Positions 13,401-24,800 of a DNA stretch of 64,000 nt are shown here, piece by piece. This stretch comes from Ornithodoros turicata (Eukaryota > Arthropoda > Arachnida > Ixodida > Argasidae). Within the stretch, counting starts at the first letter, position 1, and every line of letters begins with the position of its first letter. The DNA lies in NCBI RefSeq assembly GCF_037126465.1, contig NC_088201.1, positions 130,448,665 through 130,512,664 of the forward strand, in the 5' to 3' direction. The position numbers and the translations under genes are program-made. The notes under the pieces are model-generated. The model ran no database searches. It saw only the letters and a list, made by a program, of their open reading frames with translations, and was not told the origin of the DNA.

Positions 13401-16400
13401 GGAGCCGGATCGGGGAACCGTACACCAACTCGGCTGAACTGCAGCTAAGGTCTTCCTTGACGGAGGATCTGATGCCCAGCAGCGCGAAGGGAAGGTGTTG
13501 GCTCCAGTGCGCAGGGTTATCGTGAGCAGTGAGTGCGACCTTCAGCTGACGGTGTAGTCGCTCGACTAGCCCATTCGCCGCGGGGTGATAGGCAGTCGTG
13601 TGGATATGGCGAGTTCCGAGTAGCTGCGTAAGGGCAGTGAACAGTGAGCACTGAAACTGCCGTCCGCGGTCGGTGGTCACGATGGAGGGGCATCCGAACC
13701 GCGCGATCCATGATGCGACAAAAGCTTCAGCGACTGATTGAGCGGTGATGTCGGTCAGCGGGACTGCTTCGGGCCACCTCGTAAATCGATCGATACAGGT
13801 TAGAATGTACCGGTAACCTTGAGATGGTGGCAGGGGACCGACGATGTCCACATGCACATGGTCAAATCGGGCGCGAGGTGGCAGGAACGGTTGAAGTGGA
13901 GTTCGAGTGTGGCGGCCGACCTTCGCGCGCTGACAAGGGATGCAGGTCTTGACCCAGCGTTGGACATCCTTGTTCATGCGCGGCCAGGCGTAGCGTTGTG
14001 TCAGGAGCTTTTGGGTCGCGCGCACTCCAGGATGGGAAAGGCCGTGGGTCGAGTCGAAGATAGGCCGGCGCAACGTGACGAGAATGAACGGTCGATTAAC
14101 GCCTGTGCTGGTATCGCAAATGACAGTCGTCGGTGTGGCCGGGATAGGGACTTCGCGTAGCACCAGTGACGTGTCTTGCGTGGCTAGCAGTTGTTGGAGT
14201 TCGGAGTCGTCAGCTTGCGCCGCTGCGATGTCCTCGAGACCGACGGTGCATGGCGTAGAAATGGAATCAATGCGAGAGAGGGCGTCCGCGGCACTGTTGT
14301 CCACACCGTGCACATGACGAATGTCCGTCGTGAATTCCGAAATGTACGCCAGATGCCGGACTTCGCGGGCGAGGTAGTCGGTGCGGTTGGTACGAAAGAC
14401 GAATGCGAGGGGCTTATGATCGGTTAAAACATGAAATGTGCGGCCTTCCAGGAAGTACCGGAAATGACGGACTGCTGCGTAGATGGCCAAAAGCTCGCGA
14501 CCAAAGACACTGTAGCGAGTTTGCGTGTCGTTTAGTCGGTGCGAAAAGAACGCCACAGGGTACCAGGCGTCGTCGATATGCTGCTGCAAAACTGCGCCCA
14601 CAGCGGTGCTAGACGCATCTACCATGAGACGGCTTGGGACGTCGTGCCGGGGGTGGACTAGCATAGCAGCGTCCGCTAGGGCCTGCTTGATATTCGCAAA
14701 GGCGGCGTCAGCGGACTGCGACCAAGGGACGCTTGACGATGGCTTCGGGTTGTTGCGGAGCATGTCCGTGAGTGGCTGAATGATGGCGGCACATTTAGCA
14801 ATGAACCGACGGTGAAAGTTCACCAAGCCAAGAAAGCGACGTAGTTGACGGATCGTCGTTGGCTTGGGGAAATCGGTGATGGCGTTCACTTTATGCGCAA
14901 GAGGATGGATTCCGTCGGAGGACACGTGATGCCCGAGGAACTCGAGCTCGGAGACTCCAAAAGTGCACTTCTTGGCATTAACCACTAAGCCGTATGTCTG
15001 GAGACGGCTGAAAAGCTGCTGGAGGTGCTTCTCATGTTGTTCTTCGGTAGGACTGAAAACGAGAAGATCGTCTATATAGGCAATTACGAAGTCGAGGCCT
15101 CGGACAACTTCGCTGATAAAACGTTGAAACGTTTGAGCGGCGTTTCTTAGTCCGAAAGGCATTCGCACATACTCAAACAATCCAAAAGGCGTTGTAATTG
15201 CTGTCTTGGGTATGTCTTCAGGCTCGACTGGGATTTGGTGATACGCCTTTACTAGATCTATCTTTGAAAAAGTAGTGGCACCGGCAAGGCGTTCCGCGAA
15301 GTCGTGGAGGTGTGGCAGCGGGTATCTGTCGGGGATTGTTCTTGCATTAAGAGCGCGGTAATCCCCGCAGGGCCGCCAGTCGTTGGGCTCCTTTTTGGGC
15401 ACCATATGCAGCGGCGAAGCCCAGCTGCTAGATGACGGACGGATGATGCCCAGGTCCAACATATGTTCGAACTCACGACGAGCAATGGAAAGGCGTTCGC
15501 CAGATAGTCGTCGAAAGGTCGCCGTGATGGGAGGGCCTGTGGTGTCAATGCGGTGCGTAACATGATGCGCGGCTGGCGCTGAAAGATTGCAGGGCTTGAG
15601 CAGCTCGGGAAAGGAAGCCAAGACGTTTTCGTAGTGCGAACCGGGAATAAATGCACATATGCCGGTTGAGTTGATCGTCGAGATGCCAGCTTCAGTGGTT
15701 AATTTGGTGATGTTGTCTTTCAACTTTCGTTGCCTAATGCTGACATCAAGATGAAAATTATGTAAAAAGTCGGCTCCAATGATGGCCCGGTCGACTTCTG
15801 CCACAACGAAAAGCCAACGAAACGTCCTGCGCAAGCCGATGTCCAAAGTTAGTGAACGCAGTCCATATGTGCGGATCGTAGATTTGTTCGCAGCTTGAAG
15901 AGGGGGTGTGAGGCATTGACGAATTTTCCGATCGGAAGGCGTCGCCGGTGTAACGCTCACCTGGGCCCCTGTATCAATAAGGAAACGCTGCTTCGCGATA
16001 CGATCCTGTACATACAGAAGGCGGGCAGGACGTAGGCCGTGGTCGGTTGCCGCCATTATCGACCGGCCTGAGGGTTTTCCTGCCAGTCGCAAGGCGACTC
16101 GCAGCGCGTTGATCGGTGGCGAAAACGACGGTGGTACCAGCAGTACCGAGGGCTTCCTGGAGCATGCTGTGACGCTTGCGTTGGGCTCGAGGCGCGTCGA
16201 CGACTCGCAGACCGGTTTCTTGATTGCCCTCGATCTCGGGATCGGCGGTGCAACGCTGTGCGCAAGTCGGCCATCTGCGATGACATCCTACACATCTCGT
16301 CCGTCAGGCGGGCCACTGCCGCTTGCAAGTCCGGCGTCGAGGGGCTGTCTGGAACCGCGGGCGAACGGACGGGGGCAAGGCTTGCGGAAGCATAATCTGT

Positions 16401-18771
16401 AATTCGATCCGCAAGTTCGGCGAGTCGATCCAACGACACGTCGTCATTGCCAGCAAGGATCATCCTGACCTCGTGCGGAAGCCTATTCAGGAATAATTCC
16501 CGTAATATCGGTGCATGGTCGTCTGCGGAGTGTCCAAGCAGCTGCTTCATCCGGTGGAGAAGCTGCGACGGGCGACGGTCTCCTAGCTCCTCGGATGTTA
16601 GGAGCTGCTGGATCCTGGCGCGCTCCGATATCTCAGTACGAGAGAGGATGGCGGATTTCAGGGTATCGTAAGCTCTATCTGCCTGCACCGTGGAGAGTAC
16701 GTCGTCGATGTCGTCCACCAGGTCAGGAGGAATCAAGGGGAGTACCTCACAGTATTTAGTCATTTGACTTTGGATCCGGCGGGCGTGGAAGAGTGCCTCA
16801 ACTTGACGGAACCAAGTTTTTGGGTTTTTTGGTCCAAAAAGGCGGGAGGCGGACTTGCTGGACGGTTTGTAGGACAGCTGGGCCTGACGATACGTCGGAG
16901 GCTTCACCCTGACCGCTTAGGCCGCTCTGTGTCCCGGCGGTGTCCATGAGTCGGGTCACCAAGTTTGTGGATACCTAGCAGATAATAAGGAACATAGGTC
17001 CGTGCTGTGCACCTGCCAGGTAACAACTGGCCGGCGCGTTTATTGCGTCGTCGTCATCATGATTGCGTCCACAGAGGGCGCTACACCACTTTTAGGATAG
17101 GAGTTGACTTTCAGCGCCACCTTGCGCTTCAACCATACCAAATCCTGCAAAAATATTTTTTGGGTATCTCTATCTCCATGATACCAATCTCAGAAAAAAA
17201 TTGCATCAAAATTCGTGATGGTCGAGCCACGCGATTGGATCGCTTCTTGTGGAATGACCCTTCATTAACGTTCAATAATTAACTTTTTAATTATAAAAGG
17301 TACGAAGTTGTCCCAATGAGAACATCTGTTCCTTTCGGTCACCTGATATCATAGCCGTTTCCAGAACAAAGATCCGTTCGATAGATCGTCCTCAAAAAAC
17401 TCGCGAAGAAACACAGTCTCTTTTTCTTTATTTTGTTCATTGCGCATCTTCGGAGACGCGACTTTTCTTCACCCACAATGTGAGAGCGTGAAAGACTACA
17501 CTATCGCCTCCTCCGTCCTGCAAACAGATTAAAAGAAAACAGAAAATGCAACCCAAGATAAGGGCAGTTCCGATAGAGTCACCCGATACATTTCTTTTTG
17601 TTTTGTTTCCGCAAGTTAAAGCTCATGTTCGACGAATGAGGGGGCACAGAGCTCCTTCACCCTCTCACACTCTTAAAAATGAGTTTCACCACATAGCACG
17701 CTCCTACCCAACCATCATCCCGAATGACAACGTTCTCACCCCTGATTTGTTGAAAACGGGAGGCGGAGCCTATTTTGTGACACTTATGCAGTTCATAATT
17801 GTCACAAAAATGGCGAACGCCTACCGTTTCCAGCAAATCAAGGGACAGAACGATGTCATTCGAGATAATGGTTGGGTAGGAGCGTGCTACGTAGTGAAAC
17901 TCATTTTTAAGAGTGCACGTTAGGGGTGTAGGAAAGCCGCGTCTCCGAAGATGCGCAATGAACAAAATAAAGAAAGAAATGTGTTCGTTCACGAATTTTT
18001 GGTGGACCATCTATTGAACGGATTTTTGTTCTGAAAACGGCTCCGGTATCAGGTGACCGAAGCGACCAGATGTTCTTATTGGTACAACTTCGTAGCTTTT
18101 ATAATTAAAAGTTAATTATTGAAAGTTAAGACATTGCTTTAGGACTTTGTTAATGCCCGCCTAAGGGGTGTCCTTCAGCATATGCTATATTGATTTCATC
18201 TCGAAAAAAAGTTATACATATATATATATATATAAAGTCAACCCTCGATTTATGAACACCCTCGGTTCCCGGAAAAATGGTTCATAAATCGAGGGATTCA
18301 TAAATCGAAAATTCCGTTAAGTCAGTACCATCGAGCTGACGAAACAGTATTTGCGAGTTGGGATTGTGTTTATAATGCAATATATATTGTAATTTTGCTT
18401 TCGACCATGCCTTCTGGTTTACACTTGGTCGTCCTGAATGTGTCCCCAGAAAACCCGTTTGTTGTTCGGATTTCGAAGGGTTAAAAGTCTAGGGTGCAAT
18501 TCCAGGAAAAAGTTCGTCCATCCCGGCATCATTCATAAGACCACGGAATAATTCATTTGAAGATTTTTGTTGACCTCGGAACGATCAGTTCATAAATTGA
18601 GGGCAAAAAACGCAGGGCAAGTCCTAGTTGGTTCCCAGAAATTCCATTCATTATTCGAATATCAAGGTTCATAAAACGAGGGAAAAATGTAAGTAAAAAT
18701 TTTGGTTCCTCGTGCTCCTGTTCATAAAACGAGGGAATTCATAAATTGAAGGTTAATAAATCGAGGGTTGA

Positions 18772-18806
<35 letters not shown>

Positions 18807-21800
18807 TGTAACTCAAACATCGCCCTGCCAGTACTGGACAGCTGTTTCGGCCTTCTTGGACCTCATCAGCAGTACGCAGGCAGGCAACGTTTGACTGGAT
18901 GGCGTCAGAAGGTCAGAAGGTCACGTAACACGTGATTCCTCCCGTCAGGGTGAGATAACTCACTCACTGAAAGCCCAGTGCAAAGCCAGTGAAGTATAAT
19001 AGGAAAAAAATAGCCGGAGCTCTTTGGCTGCACGTATAGCATATGTCTGTAACTCAAACATCGCCCTGCCAGTACTGGACAGCTGTTTCGGCCTTCTTGG
19101 ACCTCATCAGCAGTACGCAGGCAGGCAACGTTTGAGTGGATGGCGTCAGAAGGTCACGTAACACGTGATTCCTCCCGTCAGGGTGAGATAACTCACTCAC
19201 TGAAAGCCCAGTGCAAAGCCAGTGAAGTATAATAGGAAAAAAATAGCCGGAGCTCTTTGGCTGCACGTATAGCATATGTCTGTAACTCAAACATCGCCCT
19301 GCCAGTACTGGACAGCTGTTTCGGCCTTCTTGGACCTCATCAGCAGTACGCAGGCAGGCAACGTTTGAGTGGATGGCGTCAGAAGGTCACGTAACACGTG
19401 ATTCCTCCCGTCAGGGTGAGATAACTCACTCACTGAAAGCCCAGTGCAAAGCCAGTGAAGTATAATAGGAAAAAAATAGCCGGAGCTCTTTGGCTGCACG
19501 TATAGCATATGTCTGTAACTCAAACATCGCCCTGCCAGTACTGGACAGCTGTTTCGGCCTTCTTGGACCTCATCAGCAGTACGCAGGCAGGCAACGTTTG
19601 AGTGGATGGCGTCAGAAGGTCACGTAACACGTGATTCCTCCCGTCAGGGTGAGATAACTCACTCACTGAAAGCCCAGTGCAAAGCCAGTGAAGTATAATA
19701 GGAAAAAAATAGCCGGAGCTCTTTGGCTGCACGTATAGCATATGTCTGTAACTCAAACATCGCCCTGCCAGTACTGGACAGCTGTTTCGGCCTTCTTGGA
19801 CCTCATCAGCAGTACGCAGGCAGGCAACGTTTGAGTGGATGGCGTCAGAAGGTCACGTAACACGTGATTCCTCCCGTCAGGGTGAGATAACTCACTCACT
19901 GAAAGCCCAGTGCAAAGCCAGTGAAGTATAATAGGAAAAAAATAGCCGGAGCTCTTTGGCTGCACGTATAGCATATGTCTGTAACTCAAACATCGCCCTG
20001 CCAGTACTGGACAGCTGTTTCGGCCTTCTTGGACCTCATCAGCAGTACGCAGGCAGGCAACGTTTGAGTGGATGGCGTCAGAAGGTCACGTAACACGTGA
20101 TTCCTCCCGTCAGGGTGAGATAACTCACTCACTGAAAGCCCAGTGCAAAGCCAGTGAATAACTTATAAACTTATGTTCAACGTGCAGCCAAAGAGCGTAT
20201 GCTATTTTTCTTCATTTAATACTTTACTGGCTTCGCACTGAGCTTTCAGAGGTGAGTCATTCACCCTGACGGGAGGACATCACGTTCCACGTGACCTTCC
20301 GACGCCACTCGCTCAAACGTCGCCCACCTACGCATTGCTGATGAAGACCCAATAAGGCCGAAACAGCTGTCCAATGCTGGTGTGGCAACGTTTGGGACTT
20401 GGGACCTTCAGTGGACGCCATTTACAGAAAAGACTGCTACCGAAGCTGGTCATTTGTTGCAGTAATTAATAGGTTTCGGTTTACATATTTTTATCGCGGC
20501 TGGTAGCAGTGAAGCGAAAAAGGACGTTCTTCCACTCCCTTATCCACCAATGAATTACGTGTTCGTGGGCTTACTTCGCAACGGGGAGTGCTGGAGAAAG
20601 AACATACTGCAGAAAGACAGAAGTTATCGCAAATTGTATTTTCTATTTTTTTTACAAGTTAGGGGATGGTTCCAGACCGTAGGCTTAAAATCACAGTGTT
20701 GTATTGTTTTCACTATTAGCACTCCTTTGAGGTCAGATAGCAGCAACAGGCTGCAGCGACTACGTAACAAACGCTTTGCTCTTTAAATTGAAACACCTGA
20801 ACCACTCGCTCAACTGTGTCGTTGTTCACAACCCTGCACAAACCTGATTATCCACATCGGTTAAGAATTAGCAGTCACTGCGCATGGTGACTATTGATTA
20901 TCCTATACCTCTTAAAACAAGTTTCATACAGTCCGACTGAACAGCTGACTTTATTGAATTTTTGACCGGGATGAATGTTTTTTTTTTCTTGTTTATATTA
21001 ATTTTCTTTTGAGGTCGGATGAATTGTCATGTGCAAGGTGGTGTCTTCAAGAACCCACCCGTCTGATATTTCATGTACCGCGGATAGGAATGGGTTCGTG
21101 TGAATTTCCGAACTGAGAGAGAACGAATTCTCATTACCGGGGAGAGAAATTGGAATGTGATTCGATACCAGAAAAGCTTCCTGAAAATCGTGCAAAAAGC
21201 AATTAAAAAGGTATCTGACAACAGCAAAGACGTGTTGCTGATGTGCTGGCTGCTGATACTGCTGCAGAATTTAAGCAGAATTTAATCTCTATCGCTTTAA
21301 TATGTCCTGGCCGCAACAGGCAGGAGACAGACTCCTAAGCAGTTTCACGCTTTGAAAAAAACATGTCAGGAAAGGGTTTCCTATCAGCAAGATACCGGAC
21401 TAACGCCTGCAAAGCAGAGGCAAACCTGTACGTATAGGATACGCGGCTACTGGCCCGCGATGACTTCGCTGCGCTCTGACTACACACCTGCTAAACGAGC
21501 AGAAGGTCTCAGCTGGAGGCTTGCTTGAGGGCGCGTTTTTTTATTCAACCCGAGTAACCCGCGAGTTTGGTATGACGTAGCATCACGTGGACCCTGGAGT
21601 AGGCACCCTTCGCCGGGAATTTTCCAACGGTCTGAGTCATTCTGCGCTCAAGATGGCGGACATTGAAGTATCGATCTCCGCCAAATTGTAATCTGTATTC
21701 AGAAACAGGAATGGGGACAACAATATGTTTCTGTTTTCTCTGGAATCCGGAATGAAATCGGGTGCTATTAACACTTAGGTGTTTTCGTTTGTTATGTCTG

Positions 21801-24800
21801 AGTTGTTTGTTTGGCACTTACTGTGCGGCAGTCCTCAGTAAAAGCTTCATGTTCCTGGTTGTCAAGCCTGAATTCCTCGAGAATTCTTCGACGGTGCAGG
21901 TGGTTGTCGGGCTCATCTGACCCACAGGGTCTCAAAAATTAATGAAAGCGTTTGAAAGATATACTGCATATGCGAGTAAAAGAAGGTCATATACAGAAAT
22001 TAAAAATAGAAGACCAATAAAATAGTGTACTCTAGAAAATGTTTTATTTTTTTTTTTATGCGTATGAATAATACAACCTGAACCACTTTTACTGCAGGAG
22101 AACCCGGCTCGAATTTGAAGGGATCTCGTTAAATGTAAAGCGTCAGGTTAGGTTAGGTTAGGTTAGCGCGACCCGATTAGGTTAGTCCAGTGTAGGTCAG
22201 GGCACTTGCGTGTGTGTGTGGGGGGGGTGGAGATGGTCTCGCTACAGTCACTAAATAAGCTACGCTTTAGAGTATCGACACTGAGTTCTAAGAGCGAGCA
22301 TGCGCCATGTTGTTTCCGCGCCAACGCTACCTACGCGCACGCGCACTGCGCACTTTAGCACACGACGCCATCTATTGTGCGCGGGTGAAATTTTCCTTTC
22401 GTTTGCTAGCAGCAGTTGACGGCCTTGAGCTCGCCTTGACATCCTCGGGACGCTCTGGTTGACAATACATGGATTATCGCACAACAGTCAAAAACCCTTC
22501 TCTATCCTACAGGGAGCATTATATTAGCCGTCTTTGATCCTCAACTTGCGACGATACCGGTATGGTGCTCTCGCTTGGACCTCAGTGTTGATACTCTGAA
22601 ACGAAGATAATTTAGTGACTCTCGGTCTCGCCAGCACCGCGGACTGAGACGTCGACGTGCCTTTCCCTCCTGGGCCAACATGGCAGATCACATTGAAGAA
22701 ATCGACGTAAAAACACTATTTTATGTGTGTTACACAAAACATGACGCCCATTCTGTGACCAACTGTGACAATTCTCTAACAATTCTGTGACTGTTTACCT
22801 GTTTAACCCCCCCCCCCCCAAAAAAAAAAAGAAGAAATAGATGTCCGGTGAGTCCAGAATGTCATCGTCGGGAGAAACCCTGCGAGCATCGGCCAGTAGT
22901 TGAGGTTGATATCTGCGCCGAAGAGCGACTGCAGCAGCAACGTCTTCTGGGCCCAAGGCTGTCGGTGCCAGGTTTTCATGCAAGAGTCTACTCTGGTGCA
23001 GAGCTCCTGCTCGATGGGATACTGGGTAGATTTCGGCGAACCAGCATAGTTGGCAGAGTCTAGCAAGCTCCTCAGAGGTATGGGAGGCAGGGGCTCAGTA
23101 GGATATCTTTTCTGCAAGGTGTAACCCCGAAATGACTCTGGAGTCGAATACAAGGGATCTCCTCGAGGGGGCGGAACTGGTCCCTCCATCGTCTTCTGGA
23201 GACGTAAGAGACTGTGAGGAGGCCTACCAGCACCGTGCAAGTGGCGACATGGTGTCGCTCTATCCTTCCGCTCTGGGAACTGGTCTTCGAACGAGGTGGC
23301 GGCCGTTCCGTGCCGGGTGTACGTCCCCGACCTTTGAGCGAGAGATACGGATGAAGGGGCCGTCCGGCCTGTCTCCCTCGCGTCCTGCAAAGAGAAAAGA
23401 GGGAGGGTCACAATGAAGCCTGATGCCAGGCTGCCCTCCACGCGGCTTAGACTTCTGACATATCGGACAGCTGCGTGTATACCGCAAAGTATCCTATCTC
23501 ATGTTTGGCCAAGTCGCGGTACGACACAACTTAAAATAAGTCTTGCTGCCGCTACCGTGACCCGACAATGCAGAATCATAGAAGTATTTGAGGAACGACT
23601 TACGTAGCTTCCTTGCAACTACGATCCGAAAGGGGCTATCACCAACCTCCTCGTCGTCGGCCTGGGGAATGTACCGGACCAGGAGACCATCCTCGCTCAG
23701 ATGATAGGAGTCGTACCTTTCCTCAGCGTCTTCAGTATTTACCGGGTTTGCGCTTTCCAGCCACGTTGACACACGCTGACAAAGGCCGTTGGTCCTCCGA
23801 GCTTCCAGGATGTCTTCCCTGCTTACAGCCTGTCCCCACGGGAGCTTCTCCGCCTAGATGGTCTGGTTAACCGCGGCCACAAGCTCCTGTCGCTGTTAGG
23901 TGTTCTGGGCCGGAAAATAGCTCAACGGGCGTTGATTGTTTAGCTCCGGAATCCTGGGTCTCCTCAGCAGTACGTTTCTACTGGGTTCCCGGCGTCGTCC
24001 ACTTCGTGAAGGTGTAGAAGGTGAAACCGCAAGCGTGCTGGTAGCCTGATGCGAGCCTTAGGCAGGCCCTGATTGTTCGGACGAAAATGTTCCGCTCTAA
24101 AAACACACACGATCAGAAACACCCGAATACTCTAAAAACTTTCACCGTAGAACATTTCCCCTGTTATAATGACACTCTCCCCCAGTCCTTGAAATTGCCA
24201 TTTCCCATAGTGATTTACGGCATGCCACAGTATTTCTAATTCTTTATTGTAGTTTCCCGGTTGTAGCAGAAAAATACACGATTGTTTCCTGTCACAAGGC
24301 GCAAGACATAAATGCTGTACGGCAACCGTGCATCCTGACATACAACAAAGATGAGCAACTGTTAGACTACATGATGTATAGAATGCTGTATCGCATGTAT
24401 ATCCCGTGTCCTGTGATAGACAACAATAATATGCGCTTTTGCTCATGCTACCCAGCACAGGCGAAATGAGCTGCATGTGAGTACAACAATATGAAGCCCG
24501 AGGCTCGGAGGAAAAGGCATGACTATACCATATTGTTTCATTTTGTAATTGCGTACCAGCTTGCCTGCACCTGAGAATAAGTTTGATGCACTGTGCATGC
24601 ACCTTATAGACATGCGGTGTGTGGTGTGTTGCGATAGTAATGCCACTTCTAGTTGAAAAATAATGCTCCAGGTGTATTATTTCGGTACAATCTTGAGCTA
24701 AGCAAACCAAGGAGTAGGGCATTTGCGTGACAGGCTTATCCGAAAGTAGCAAGGTAAATGTAAGCCCAAGTCATTGAATAATTAACATGATCAATATACT

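Larger units (their letters stand above)
12819..17085 (-). mobile_element. Complete Ty3/gypsy LTR retrotransposon, CsRn1-like
   Basis: A 4267-bp element read on the minus strand carries two 120-bp LTRs differing at one base, a primer binding site, gag, pol and a polypurine tract, flanked by the 4-bp duplication CCAC. Domain order protease-RT-RNase H-integrase is that of Ty3/gypsy. The C-x2-H...C-x3-C finger at the end of gag and a PBS resembling the tRNA-Trp complement point to the CsRn1/Kabuki clade (family knowledge from memory). Both main ORFs are open and the LTRs are nearly identical, so it looks young and possibly still active. There is no env-like gene. Confidence 0.93.

Noticed and set aside
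12934..17085. Endogenous retrovirus with envelope
   Set aside because: Pol is followed directly by the polypurine tract and 3' LTR. There is no third ORF, so this is a plain LTR retrotransposon.
17546..18010. 125- and 117-residue ORFs on opposite strands with similar sequences
   Set aside because: They are the two arms of the palindromic element read in each direction, not genes.
19054..19989. Four identical 78-residue minus-strand ORFs
   Set aside because: They are a by-product of the 233-bp tandem array. The frame is longer than one unit, crosses junctions and has no family signature.
18801..20157. Possible CRISPR-like array
   Set aside because: The whole 233-bp unit is repeated with no variable spacers, and the genome is clearly eukaryotic.
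24132..24752. 206-residue minus-strand ORF
   Set aside because: No recognisable domain, high Cys/His by chance composition, and it overlaps a degenerate tandem repeat.
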